Position numbers and translations under genes: made by a program
Notes under the pieces: model-generated
What the model was told of the DNA's origin: nothing
Seen by the model: only the letters and a program-made list of their open reading frames with translations
The model's database searches: none
In this document: piece after piece, positions 53,454-62,236 of the stretch
Layout: each line of letters starts with the position of its first letter
How positions within the stretch are numbered: position 1 is the stretch's first letter
Assembly: GCF_000765745.2 (NCBI RefSeq)
Contig: NZ_JRPC02000008.1
Location: 1-64,000 of the forward strand
Direction: 5' to 3'
DNA: 64,000 nucleotides
DNA from: Helicobacter apodemus
Lineage (GTDB): Bacteria; Campylobacterota; Campylobacteria; Campylobacterales; Helicobacteraceae

Positions 53454-53843
53454 TTATCGTTTTGAAAATTGTGGGCTTCTTCTTGCCTTTCTTTTTCCAT
53501 ATTTTTTACGCTCAACAACCCTTGAATCCCTTGTTAATAAACCCTTTGGCTTAAGAATGGCTCTAAAATTCACATCATAAGCTACAAGTGCCTTAGCAAT
53601 TCCGTGCCTTAAGGCTTCTGCTTGTGCAGAATATCCACTCCCCATTGTTACAGCAATAATATCAACACTTTTTTCTTGTTTAGTTAAAAGCAGGGGTTGC
53701 ATAACTTTCATTTTAATAGCTTCGTGTCCTCCCAACCAATTATTAAGACTCGTCTGATTAATACTTAATTTTCCACTCCCTGAAGTTAGCCATACTTTAG
53801 CAATTGCTGTTTTTCTCTTTCCTGTTGCATAAATTTTTGCCAT
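53454..53843 (-). CDS. rpsI: 30S ribosomal protein S9
   Basis: This 129-residue protein starts [18 protein letters not shown] and ends in the positively charged tail [14 protein letters not shown], which reaches into the P site. [19 protein letters not shown] is the central signature. It follows rplM by 9 bases in the universal rplM-rpsI pair. Confidence 0.97.
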   Translation of the reverse strand: MAKIYATGKRKTAIAKVWLTSGSGKLSINQTSLNNWLGGHEAIKMKVMQPLLLTKQEKSVDIIAVTMGSGYSAQAEALRHGIAKALVAYDVNFRAILKPKGLLTRDSRVVERKKYGKRKARRSPQFSKR

Positions 53844-53852
53844 TATTTGTCC

Positions 53853-54272
53853 TTACTTTGATACTTGTGCACTATGGGGATGATTGCCATCACAATATAC
53901 TTTTAATTTCTTAATCATTGTTCTACCTAATTTTGTTTTAGGAAGCATTCCTCTAACCGCTAATTTATAAAGCTTTTCTGGATGTTTTTCTAGCATTTCC
54001 TTAAGCGTTTTAGATTTTGTGCTTCCAAAATAGCCTGAATGTGTGAAATATTCTTTATCTTCAAGTTTTACTCCACTAAATTTAGCCTTAGGTGCATTAA
54101 TAATAACAACAAAATCTCCACAATCTATATTTGGGGTATAACAAGGCTTATGCTTACCTCTTAAAAGTGTCGCAACCTCTGCAACAAGCCGACCAAATAT
54201 TTTACCCTCTGCATCAAGAACGATCCAATCGCGTTTGATTTCGTTGGCTTTTGCCATTTTGGTAATATTCAT
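53853..54272 (-). CDS. rplM: 50S ribosomal protein L13
   Basis: This 139-residue protein has WIVLDAEGKIFGRLVAEVATLLRGK at its start and AVRGMLPKTKLGR in the second half, both L13 signatures. It may begin at the first Met or five residues later. It is the first gene of the rplM-rpsI operon, with a TGTTATAAT promoter upstream. Confidence 0.97.
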   Translation of the reverse strand: MNITKMAKANEIKRDWIVLDAEGKIFGRLVAEVATLLRGKHKPCYTPNIDCGDFVVIINAPKAKFSGVKLEDKEYFTHSGYFGSTKSKTLKEMLEKHPEKLYKLAVRGMLPKTKLGRTMIKKLKVYCDGNHPHSAQVSK

Positions 54273-54309
54273 TATTTACCCTTTGTTTGGATTTAGTTTT
54301 AAAGTGAGG

Positions 54310-54315
54310 ATTATA
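54310..54315 (-). promoter_or_regulatory. extended -10 of rplM-rpsI
   Basis: TGTTATAAT on the minus strand about 40 bases upstream of the rplM ATG; the sequence further upstream is AT-rich without a clear -35. Confidence 0.55.
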
Positions 54316-54362
54316 ACAAACTTGTCTTATTTATAACTTAATTTAAGTTTATTTTAAATACT

Positions 54363-55622
54363 TTAAAAAAGCTTATATACTATACTAGCAATAGTCAAAA
54401 ACCCCGTGATAAAAATAAAAATATCTAAAAGAGGATTCTTATATTTCTTAAGTTTGCTAACACTCCAAATCGCAATAATTGGCATAATAAATAAAATTGC
54501 TGCGATAATAGGACCCCCTAAATCCTCAATAAAACCTAAAATGCTTGGATTAATAAAACTTACAATGATGATAGTGATATACATAAAAAGTGTGCTAAAA
54601 ATCTTGATACTCCCTATAGAAATATCTTTAAACCCAAATATTTTAAGCCCTTTCCGCACAATTCCATTTAATCCCTCATAGGCACCAAAATAATGCCCAA
54701 AAAATGAAGAAACAATTGCCAAAAAAGCAACAAGTGGGGCACCATAAGCAATAATGGGTGTTTCAAACTTATTAGCAAAATAAGAAAGAATAGGAATATT
54801 TGCCTCTCTTGCTGCTTGAAAATCATTAGGCTCTAAACATAAAATGCAGGAAAAAACAAAAAACATTACAAAAACCAACAACATTATAGAGGTTCTAAAA
54901 AGAATCTGATTAGCCTTATTTTCAGAATCTTTACCATACTTACGACGAACACTTAGCGTAAAGGTAGAAATAGCAGGAGAGTGGTTAAAAGCAAAAACAA
55001 GCACAGGTAAAGTAAGCCATACAACCTCAACAAACTCCTTAATACTTGGAGAAGTTCGAATAATCTCTAGCTTCCAATAAGGGATTAAATATAATGAAAA
55101 AGCAAACAACACAAAACAAAGAGGATATACAAGGATATTGCAAACTTTAGTTACCCATTCTTCTTTTAAAACCATAACGCTCATCATTAAACTTACCAAT
55201 ACAAAGGCTAAAACCATTCTAACGCTTGGATAAATGTTTAAAGTTTCTGTATCATAAAAACTAGTTAATTGCATCTGATGCACGAAAAAACTTGCAAAGG
55301 TATTAGTAATACCAACGCCATAGGCTAAACAAATAGGATAAATCGCAAAAAAATACAAAATGGTAATAAAAAAGCCTACTCCCTTTCCCCAATATTCTTC
55401 AGCAGCGTGAGTAATATCATGCTCTGTGCTTTTAGATTCATTAACAAAGCGGCTTAAGGCTCTATGGGATAACCACACCATAGGAAAAATTAATAAAGTC
55501 ATAACCACTACAGGCCAAAACCCACCTGTTCCAGCTCTAATGGGTAAAAACAAAATCCCAGCTCCTACCGCTGTGCCAAATAGTGAGAGCATCCAACGTG
55601 TATCAAATTTATTCCATTGCAT
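54363..55622 (-). CDS. sdaC: HAAAP-family amino acid permease, serine transporter type
   Basis: This 419-residue protein has 11 hydrophobic segments. The first motif, FGTAVGAGILFLPIRAG (about 15-31), is characteristic of the hydroxy/aromatic amino acid permeases. LPVLVFAFNHSPAISTF (near 200) matches the serine transporter SdaC branch, and SSFFGHYFGAYEGLNGIV is near 300. Serine is a main carbon source for Campylobacter and Helicobacter, so proton-coupled serine uptake is likely. Usually a serine dehydratase gene is adjacent; none is here. Confidence 0.85.
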   Translation of the reverse strand: MQWNKFDTRWMLSLFGTAVGAGILFLPIRAGTGGFWPVVVMTLLIFPMVWLSHRALSRFVNESKSTEHDITHAAEEYWGKGVGFFITILYFFAIYPICLAYGVGITNTFASFFVHQMQLTSFYDTETLNIYPSVRMVLAFVLVSLMMSVMVLKEEWVTKVCNILVYPLCFVLFAFSLYLIPYWKLEIIRTSPSIKEFVEVVWLTLPVLVFAFNHSPAISTFTLSVRRKYGKDSENKANQILFRTSIMLLVFVMFFVFSCILCLEPNDFQAAREANIPILSYFANKFETPIIAYGAPLVAFLAIVSSFFGHYFGAYEGLNGIVRKGLKIFGFKDISIGSIKIFSTLFMYITIIIVSFINPSILGFIEDLGGPIIAAILFIMPIIAIWSVSKLKKYKNPLLDIFIFITGFLTIASIVYKLF

Positions 55623-55935
55623 AAGAATTCCTTTCTTTTAAAATTTCAAACATTAACTAAAGAATTTTTAATTGTCAATGTATGGATAGGATTCTAAAAA
55701 TTTAAACTTTGCATTTTAGTCCCAACTCATACTTGCTTACCCCCATAAATCAAACTTATTCATAAAAATAAATTAAAATATGCTTTTCTATATTTTCTAT
55801 CATCACCTAGATTCATTCTTAAGGTATATGTTGATTAGTTTAAAGCACCACAAATTAAGATAAATGCAAAGAGAGGGCAAAAGTGCATAATTTATTCCTT
55901 GATTTAATATTGAAAAATGTTGCTAAATTACGACA
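55623..55935. other. intergenic, no gene seen
   Basis: This 313-base AT-rich gap lies between the sdaC start and the end of the secretion operon. A minus-strand TTGACA at 55678-55673 may be part of the sdaC promoter, with TTAATG 16 bases downstream. No hairpin terminator for the operon is obvious. Confidence 0.4.
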
Positions 55936-56313
55936 TTACCAATAAAGAAAACTTTGAAAACTCATAGAATATTTTTGTGATGCTCCCTCTTGTGTTCCCA
56001 AAATATCCACCCAATAAATCTCACTCCCCAAAGTATTTTCAACCCTTGTTAGAATAGCTTTATAATGATAAACCCTATCAAAACGCATAGAAAATTCTGC
56101 AAAATTGGACTTAGAGAAAGCAATTTGCTGATTTTGAAGTTTTTCTTTTAAAACATTTCTAAAACTCTGCATGTGCAACACTAGCCAAACTTGACTTTGG
56201 CTTTCTTGCAAAATACTTTGGATTAAAGCAGTCTTTTTAAGACTTAAGAAAAATATCATTCCACCCACTACAATAAGCAAAACAAAAGAAAACAAAATAT
56301 AACCCCTCCTCAA
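55936..56313 (-). CDS. GspK/MshP/PilX-like minor pseudopilin
   Basis: This is a 125-residue protein. The N-terminus RRGYILFSFVLLIVVGGMIFFLS has a prepilin cleavage site G|Y followed by a hydrophobic helix, but Ser rather than Glu at +5. Lack of Glu5 is typical of GspK- or PilX-type tip subunits that start fibre assembly. The remaining 90 residues are amphipathic and strand-rich. It overlaps the preceding pseudopilin by 4 bases and is the last gene of the operon. Confidence 0.7.
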   Translation of the reverse strand: MRRGYILFSFVLLIVVGGMIFFLSLKKTALIQSILQESQSQVWLVLHMQSFRNVLKEKLQNQQIAFSKSNFAEFSMRFDRVYHYKAILTRVENTLGSEIYWVDILGTQEGASQKYSMSFQSFLYW

Positions 56314-57074
56314 AAACTCTCCTCTAAAACAATATGGCTTTTACAAAGTAAATCTTTAGGTTCTTTACAAAGTGTGAGTTTAAATCCAAATTCTACCCTC
56401 TCTAGCTCCATACTCTCTATAAAATCATCTAAAAGGTAGGATTTATCAGAGAATAAAAAGAGTTGATTATCCTTTAAAACAATTTTTTTATGAGCCCTCT
56501 TAGAATCTAGGAGATAAACCTTTGAAAAGAATGTTTGGGAAGCATCATTTATTAAAAATTCTGGTATTTGTGTAATGATTTCATAGGCATTTTGGGACAA
56601 TATTTTTGCTCTAAATTTAGGAGTATAGTAATCTCTAGGACTATTATTAGGGTATAAAAACAATAATTCAAAGGGCTGTGAATAAAGAGTGCATAAGGCA
56701 TTAAGACGCTCCTGAAATTGTTGATTAAGCGGTAAAACTGCAAGCTCTAAAGTATTACTCATTGTAGCCCTAGCAACAAGAGAGCTAAAACAAGGCAAAG
56801 AATAGTCCCCAAGATTCACCCATTGATTGCTTTTTTCTAAAAACTCTAAAGTATTATCCTGCAAGAAAATACTTTCAAAAACAGCTTTTTGAAGAATCTT
56901 TTGTATCTGTGCCATAGTATTAAGTAAAGAAATTTCTAACAAATACTTTTGCTCGCTACTTTGATAATCTGCATAAATAGCTAAAATACTCTTTCCACTT
57001 ATTCCTGCTATTATTCCAACAATTAAAGCAGTAATTAATACCTCAACAAGGCTAAAGGCTTTAAATTTTTTCAT
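56310..57074 (-). CDS. pseudopilin (GspJ/PilW-like)
   Basis: This 254-residue protein begins KKFKAFSLVEVLITALIVGIIAGI: a prepilin signal with Ala at -1, Phe at +1 and Glu at +5. The C-terminal globular part (30-254) contains four Cys at about 95, 127, 236 and 244 that could form disulfides, common in periplasmic pseudopilins. Length and position fit a minor pseudopilin. It overlaps both neighbours by 4 bases. Family numbering (J, I, or other) is a guess. Confidence 0.75.
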   Translation of the reverse strand: MKKFKAFSLVEVLITALIVGIIAGISGKSILAIYADYQSSEQKYLLEISLLNTMAQIQKILQKAVFESIFLQDNTLEFLEKSNQWVNLGDYSLPCFSSLVARATMSNTLELAVLPLNQQFQERLNALCTLYSQPFELLFLYPNNSPRDYYTPKFRAKILSQNAYEIITQIPEFLINDASQTFFSKVYLLDSKRAHKKIVLKDNQLFLFSDKSYLLDDFIESMELERVEFGFKLTLCKEPKDLLCKSHIVLEESF

Positions 57075-57292
57075 TGGATATTAATAAGGGGGAAGGATTT
57101 ATTGGCAGATAAATGATAAACACACTGCTTTTTAAGGGTATCACAAATAGGTATTTTTAAAGATTGAGCTTTAGAAGATTCTTCTTGCAATAAAACCTTA
57201 ACAAAAAAGATAAAGCTAAAACTAACCATACTTAAAGCCATCAATAACTCTATAAGAGAAAATGCCCTAAAAGAATTTGGTGCAAATTTCAT
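57071..57292 (-). CDS. small pseudopilin (GspI/PilV-like)
   Basis: This protein of about 73 residues begins KFAPNSFRAFSLIELLMALSMVSFSFIFF, with prepilin cleavage A|F and Glu +5. Only about 60 residues remain after cleavage, with two Cys (ICDTLKKQC). The frame runs upstream to 57355, but ATG at 57292 gives the classic signal and a one-base TAATG overlap with the platform gene stop. The small mature size is like GspI-type minor pseudopilins. Confidence 0.75.
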   Translation of the reverse strand: MKFAPNSFRAFSLIELLMALSMVSFSFIFFVKVLLQEESSKAQSLKIPICDTLKKQCVYHLSANKSFPLINIQ

Positions 57293-58491
57293 TAAAATGC
57301 TTTCATCTGTAAGGGTAACTCCCAAAGGGGCAAAAATATCCCCAAAGCAAGCCATAATACAAGCAGTCCTAAAAATACAATCATCACAGGTTCTAAAGCG
57401 GCCATTAAAGATTCGCTTCTGGTTTGCAATTCCTCTTTATGAAGTTCTAATATAACTTCTAAGGCTTCTAAAAACCCCTCCTCATCTTTAGCACTATGGA
57501 TTAATCCTAAAGTCAATCTATCCCAAATGCCACTTTTCTCAAAACTCTCTGCTATACAAACCCCCTTTAAGATATATCCATAAATATCTTCTACCCTAAG
57601 CCTCAAATAAGTATTTTCAATACCTTTTGAAGAGATTTTTAAAACCTGCTCTAAAGGAATTTTACTCCGATAAAGCCAATAAAAACTTAGCAAAAATTGA
57701 CTCATTGTATAATGATAAATAACCCTTCCTAAAAGAGGGAAAGATAAAGCGAGTTTAGAAAACTTCTCTTGAAGCAAAATAGAATGCTTATAAAACCAAA
57801 TCCCAATAAGACTTATTAAGCAAATCCCAAAAACAATCCTCATTCCCCATTGCATAATTAAAGAGTGCATAAATAATAAACTTCTACTTACTAAAGGCAA
57901 ATGTGCTTGAAAATCTAAAAACAAAGATTCGAATTGTGGGAGGACAAAAATCGTAATCCCTAAGAACACCAACACCATAACCATACTAACAAACAAGGGA
58001 TAGAATAAGATTTTTTTAAAAATCTTTTGGTTTTTTTGACGATTTTTTAGCCCTAAAATAATAAACTCTAAAGCCTCAACAAGTTTTCCACTTTTATGCC
58101 CTATTTCAATCATCGAACAAATAAAATCTTCAAAGCCTGCTTCTAAAAAACAAAGCGGTAATGTTTTGCCCTTTTGTAGCCCAAAAAGGACTTTTTTAAA
58201 TTTTAGCCTTAAAAGAGGATTATGGATTTGCAAAATAGTATCCTCTAGCACAGATAATAAGGGTATCTTTGCACTTAAGCCCAATTTTAATTGATAAAAT
58301 ACACTAATAAGCTCCCTAAGTTTAGGAGGATTAAGAATCATTATGTCCTCTAAAAAGCTCCCTTTAGGCAAAATCTCTAAAACAAAAACCTTCTCTTTTT
58401 GCAATCTTGCATAAAGGGATTTTTCATCCATAGCATAAAATCTTTGTGTATAGATTCTCCCCTCTTTTTTAAAACGTACCAAAAAACACAT
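57292..58491 (-). CDS. ctsF: T2SS/T4P inner-membrane platform protein (GspF/PilC/MshG)
   Basis: This 399-residue protein is built as two GspF repeats. The first half has LISVFYQLKLGLSAKIPLLSVLED near 60-85, LCFLEAGFEDFICSMIEIGHKSGKL (as FICSMIEIGHKSGKL) near 125, then a membrane pair. The second half repeats the pattern with FLLSFYWLYRSKIPLEQVL and a final membrane segment (365-390, EPVMIVFLGLLVLWLALGI). It anchors the ATPase and drives pseudopilus assembly. The ctsF symbol is by analogy with the C. jejuni transformation genes. Confidence 0.9.
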   Translation of the reverse strand: MCFLVRFKKEGRIYTQRFYAMDEKSLYARLQKEKVFVLEILPKGSFLEDIMILNPPKLRELISVFYQLKLGLSAKIPLLSVLEDTILQIHNPLLRLKFKKVLFGLQKGKTLPLCFLEAGFEDFICSMIEIGHKSGKLVEALEFIILGLKNRQKNQKIFKKILFYPLFVSMVMVLVFLGITIFVLPQFESLFLDFQAHLPLVSRSLLFMHSLIMQWGMRIVFGICLISLIGIWFYKHSILLQEKFSKLALSFPLLGRVIYHYTMSQFLLSFYWLYRSKIPLEQVLKISSKGIENTYLRLRVEDIYGYILKGVCIAESFEKSGIWDRLTLGLIHSAKDEEGFLEALEVILELHKEELQTRSESLMAALEPVMIVFLGLLVLWLALGIFLPLWELPLQMKAF

Positions 58492-59906
58492 TATTTAACA
58501 ACCCGATAAACTTCTTTTAAATCGGTAATTCCAAGCTCTACCTTTTTTAATCCTTGCTGATAAAGACTAAAATCTAAATCCCTCTGCCTTAACAACTCCA
58601 AAGCCCTCTGCTTATCTATCCTCTGATAAATAAAATCCTCTAAAACCTTATCCATCTCTAAAACCTCCGCAATAACTTCTCTCCCATTATATCCGGTGTT
58701 ATTACAAATTACACAACCTCGTGAAACAAAAGAATTACCCTCTAAAACCTTGCATACGCAAAGCTTTCTTATAAGTCTTTGAGCAATAATTCCACTTAGT
58801 GATTGAGCAATAAAATAAGGCTCTAACCCCATATCCAACAAACGCACTATCGTATCTAAAGAATCATTAGTATGCAAAGTCGCAAAAACTAAATGCCCTG
58901 TAAAAGCTGCTTGAATAGCTATTTGTAAAGTTTCTCTATCCCGCACCTCCCCTAGAATTATCACATCAGGATCTTGCCGCAAAACATTTTTTAAAATATT
59001 AACAAAAGACATTTTTTGCCCAACTACCACTTGAGCAATCCTATGAAGCCGATATTCCACAGGATCTTCTAGGGTGATTATTTTTAGATTCTTATCTTTA
59101 ATAATATTTAAAACCCCATACATTGTCGTGCTTTTACCACTCCCAGTAGGACCTGTTATAAAAACTAATCCATAAGGAAGTGAAAAAAGTCGCTTAATTT
59201 TCTCCATTTGTAGAGGTAAAAAACCTAAATCCTCTAAGGGAAAAAACGTTTTTTGCTTATCTAAGATTCTCAAAACTATGGACTCTCCCTCAATTAAGGG
59301 CAAAACAGAAACCCTAAAGTCTAACACTCTTTTAGAATCTTCTTTTAATAATTCTAAAGAGAATCTCCCATCTTGAGGTATCGTATTCTCTGTGATATTA
59401 AGATTAGCTAATAACTTTAAAGAAGTGCTAAGGGGAGCAAAAACCCATCCTTGAAAACTAAATCGCTCTATTAAAACACCGTCAATGCGAAAACAAATGC
59501 GACAATTCTCAAAATCTTTTTGAAAATGTATATCACTAGCCCTCTTAGATACTCCCTCTTGTAAAATTAATGTAACTAACTCTAAAATACTAGAATTTTT
59601 GCCCTCTGAAACCTTTTGAATCTCATCAAAAATTTGGGACAAAAGCCTTTTTAATCGCTCCTCTAACTTTAACCACAATAAGGCTTTGTTAAAATCCTCC
59701 CTACTAATTCTCCCAAACTCTAAAGTTTTTGCATTAAAATGCTTTTTAAAGAAATCGTGATATTTAAATTCATCAGCGTTTTTTAATCCAACAAATAATT
59801 TCTCATCATCATTTTTAACAATTATTGCTTGAAAATACTCTATTTGCTCTGTATTTAACAGCAAAGCCGCTTCTGCTTCAATATCCCCTAAACAAAAAGT
59901 TTTCAC
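58491..59906 (-). CDS. ctsE: T2SS/T4P assembly ATPase (GspE/PilB/MshE)
   Basis: This is a 471-residue AAA-like traffic ATPase. An N-terminal domain (1-100) precedes SKRASDIHF (near 120), the usual N2 start. Walker A GPTGSGKST lies near 252, the Asp box ITLEDPVEYR near 280, Walker B DVIILGEVRD near 315, and the His box TGHLVFATLHTN near 335. A zinc-binding CxC...CxxC set (CVC and CVIC) lies near 383-400. It powers pseudopilus extension. It overlaps the platform gene by one base and the upstream SH3-TPR gene by one base. Confidence 0.93.
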   Translation of the reverse strand: MKTFCLGDIEAEAALLLNTEQIEYFQAIIVKNDDEKLFVGLKNADEFKYHDFFKKHFNAKTLEFGRISREDFNKALLWLKLEERLKRLLSQIFDEIQKVSEGKNSSILELVTLILQEGVSKRASDIHFQKDFENCRICFRIDGVLIERFSFQGWVFAPLSTSLKLLANLNITENTIPQDGRFSLELLKEDSKRVLDFRVSVLPLIEGESIVLRILDKQKTFFPLEDLGFLPLQMEKIKRLFSLPYGLVFITGPTGSGKSTTMYGVLNIIKDKNLKIITLEDPVEYRLHRIAQVVVGQKMSFVNILKNVLRQDPDVIILGEVRDRETLQIAIQAAFTGHLVFATLHTNDSLDTIVRLLDMGLEPYFIAQSLSGIIAQRLIRKLCVCKVLEGNSFVSRGCVICNNTGYNGREVIAEVLEMDKVLEDFIYQRIDKQRALELLRQRDLDFSLYQQGLKKVELGITDLKEVYRVVK

Positions 59907-60511
59907 TAAATTTTATTCCCTTTTTGCATTTTCTCTAAAAGCATAGCAAGGTTTTCATCATAATAATGCACTAAAAACCGCTCTAAAATAGAAATAGCCT
60001 CCTCTTTATTGCCCTCTAAATACACACTTTTTATAAAAATCTCCCAACTTTTTATATTTTTAGGATCTGCTTGGTTGATTTGCAAGGCTAGGGTTTTTGC
60101 CCGCTTATAGTCTGCATTTGCTAAAGATTCTTGAGCCTCATAGAGCATAGTGGGTTTTTGTATGCTACTAAAAGAAAATTTCTTAAGATTCTTAGTTTCT
60201 GTTTTAAAAGCCATTTTAGATTCTTCTTGGATTAAGTCTTTATGCTCTATTATTGGGCTTAATTGTAAATACTTCAACGATACCCAACCTAATTTTGTTT
60301 CTAAAAAACCATTTTGAATAGAAAAATACTCACAAATAACATCATTACTATAAAGTTTCCCATCAATATTTGCGTGCATATTAGGAGACTCTCTTATATT
60401 TAAAGTCTGTGCTGCTACATACAAACAAGGCTTAAAAGGCTTTTTATCAAAAAATACTCCTAAAAGCATAACACAACCACATACTACACAAATAAATGCT
60501 AGTTTTAACAT
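59906..60511 (-). CDS. membrane-anchored SH3b-TPR protein (MshN-like position)
   Basis: This 201-residue protein has an N-terminal membrane helix (about 3-21). An SH3b-like domain follows (LNIRESPNMHANIDGKLYSND to GWVSLKYL, about 36-82), then a linker and a C-terminal tetratricopeptide pair (about 120-195: YEAQESLANADYKRAKTLALQINQADP, SWEIFIKSVYLEGNKEEAISILERFL). In MSHA loci the gene between secretin and ATPase is MshN, an anchored TPR protein; the SH3b part is an addition and might touch peptidoglycan. In C. jejuni the corresponding position is held by ctsX. Function is unknown. Confidence 0.65.
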   Translation of the reverse strand: MLKLAFICVVCGCVMLLGVFFDKKPFKPCLYVAAQTLNIRESPNMHANIDGKLYSNDVICEYFSIQNGFLETKLGWVSLKYLQLSPIIEHKDLIQEESKMAFKTETKNLKKFSFSSIQKPTMLYEAQESLANADYKRAKTLALQINQADPKNIKSWEIFIKSVYLEGNKEEAISILERFLVHYYDENLAMLLEKMQKGNKI

Positions 60512-60513
60512 TG

Positions 60514-61977
60514 CTATTCCTCTATAAGTTTATAACCCAAAGATTCTAAGCTAAACACCCAATCTTCATTAATGATTTTTGGCTCTATAATAAAAACAAT
60601 CTCTTCGGTATTTTGAATATCTTGAGAATAAGAAAAGAAGGTTTTGAGAAGAGGAATATCTCCTAAGAGCGGAATCTTATTTTCTTTTTTAGAAATATTT
60701 TGCGAAATGAGTCCCCCTAAAATAATCTTTTGGTTATTTTTAACCCTTACAATAGAAGAGAGCTGATTAGTCGTTAAATTAGGTGGGGTTTCAAAAGCAT
60801 TACTTGGCAACTCTAACTTATTCTCCCTTGTTTTAGTAATAGAGGGGTTAATTTTAAGCATAATCTCATCACCAAAAACCAAAGGCGTAACATCAAGTAA
60901 AACCCCAGCAAAAATGGTTGGGTATTCATTACCTACATTAGTAAGGGTTGTTTGTGCGTTAATATTTTGGTAAATAGAGCTTTTTTTATAACGTAAAATA
61001 TCCCCTACACTAATCATAGCAGGCTGATTGTTAAGCGTTAGAATCTTTGGGTTAGAGATGGATTGAACTTTGCCATAAGTCTTTAAAAATTCAATAATCC
61101 GCTCTAAGCTTAACCCTTGTGAAAAAATATTTATCCCATAAGAAACCAAATCCTTACCACTCCCGCCAACTACATTCAATCCGCTAACATTCCCAACCTC
61201 TCCGCTTCCTCCAAAATTAGGATTTTGAGTAAATGAAGGTATTACGAAGTTTTGCAAATTATATAATTCATTCCAATTAATCCCTGTTGTATTATTATGA
61301 TTATGGGAGATACTTAGAATATTCACATCAATTAAAACTTGCTTTTGTAGCCTTTGGTGCAAACTCTGAATATAAGATTCAACTTTTTGCAAACTCTCTT
61401 TATCTGCCCTAACACTAATTAATCCAGCCCCTCTATTAACAATCACACTAGAATCTTTTTGTGTTTTATTTAAAAGCGATAAAATCTCCTCTTCAATCAT
61501 ATCCCAAAAATTAAAACCATCTTCACTGCTAATATCAATACCAGACTTACTCAAACCCTGTGCCATAGAATCCTTATAGGCATTTGCATAATTTTCATCA
61601 TTATTAATAAACACTGAAGTGCTACTAGAACCTTGTCTATTAGTGCCAACATAGTTAATTTTAAAGGTTTTTATTTTTTCTATTTGCAAGGTTAAAAGAT
61701 TATTTTCATATGTATAATGTAAATTTGCCACACCAAATAATAAATCAAAAACAAAATCTAAGTTTTTTTGCTTAAAATTTATTAATGGCAAAAGCTTATC
61801 AAGGCTTTTTTGCGTTTGTAAATCCTTATAAATAACACTAAAATAACATTCTTTAGCAAATTCATTTAAAACTTCGATAATTTTAACACTTGCATCTTCT
61901 AAGGAGAGATTAAATAAACGATTTTCACAATTTCCATAGACAATGCTACAAAAACATATAATCCACAAAAATCGCAT
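60514..61977 (-). CDS. ctsD: outer-membrane secretin (MshL/PilQ/GspD type)
   Basis: This 487-residue protein has a signal peptide (MRFLWIICFCSIVYG). An N-terminal secretin STN-like domain (about 20-100, SLEDASVKIIEVLNEFA) is followed by N1-type KDSSVIVNRGAGLISVRA (near 190). The secretin core has VQSISNPKILTLNNQPAMISVG (near 310), LDVTPLV and a final GGLISQN...PLLGDIPLLKTFF (near 430-455). The spacing and the NQPAMISVGDILRY stretch resemble MshL more than GspD. It forms the outer-membrane pore for DNA or pilus passage. No lipobox is seen, and no pilotin gene is adjacent. Confidence 0.9.
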   Translation of the reverse strand: MRFLWIICFCSIVYGNCENRLFNLSLEDASVKIIEVLNEFAKECYFSVIYKDLQTQKSLDKLLPLINFKQKNLDFVFDLLFGVANLHYTYENNLLTLQIEKIKTFKINYVGTNRQGSSSTSVFINNDENYANAYKDSMAQGLSKSGIDISSEDGFNFWDMIEEEILSLLNKTQKDSSVIVNRGAGLISVRADKESLQKVESYIQSLHQRLQKQVLIDVNILSISHNHNNTTGINWNELYNLQNFVIPSFTQNPNFGGSGEVGNVSGLNVVGGSGKDLVSYGINIFSQGLSLERIIEFLKTYGKVQSISNPKILTLNNQPAMISVGDILRYKKSSIYQNINAQTTLTNVGNEYPTIFAGVLLDVTPLVFGDEIMLKINPSITKTRENKLELPSNAFETPPNLTTNQLSSIVRVKNNQKIILGGLISQNISKKENKIPLLGDIPLLKTFFSYSQDIQNTEEIVFIIEPKIINEDWVFSLESLGYKLIEE

Positions 61978-61978
61978 A

Positions 61979-62236
61979 CTACTCCTCCAAAAACCTCTTT
62001 TTCATCAAACAAATTTTCTTTTCGCCTAAAATAACGCAATCTCCTTCAATCTTTTTAATGGATAATCCCTCAAAAGTATCTTTTACTTGATACCATTTTC
62101 CATTAAGATTTATTTTTTCATCCATAATTCCTAACAATTTAATAAAATCCCTATCCCCATAAAAAAAGGGATCATAAGAAAAAAACTCTTCACTCAAAAC
62201 TTGCAACGCAATAAGCAAAAAAGCATATCTGCTCAA
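61979..62236 (-). CDS. small PilP/GspC/MshK-like periplasmic protein
   Basis: This is an 85-residue protein. Its signal or anchor is weak (RYAFLLIALQVLS). The fold is suggested by LLGIMDEKINLNGKWYQVKDTF, SIKKIEGDCVILGEKKICLM: short beta strands like the HR domain of PilP and GspC, which contacts the secretin. It overlaps the preceding gene by 4 bases (ATGA) and abuts the secretin gene, the place of mshK in MSHA loci. Confidence 0.6.
   Translation of the reverse strand: MSRYAFLLIALQVLSEEFFSYDPFFYGDRDFIKLLGIMDEKINLNGKWYQVKDTFEGLSIKKIEGDCVILGEKKICLMKKRFLEE

Noticed and set aside
53330-53518. 62-codon minus-strand frame overlapping the end of rpsI
   Set aside because: It is in another frame of rpsI and its terminator, with no family resemblance.
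56310-57292. Ala instead of Gly before the prepilin cleavage site as a defect
   Set aside because: Two pseudopilins here share it with intact Phe+1 and Glu+5, and KAFTLIE-type signals are, as I recall, common in Campylobacterota, so it is a lineage habit.
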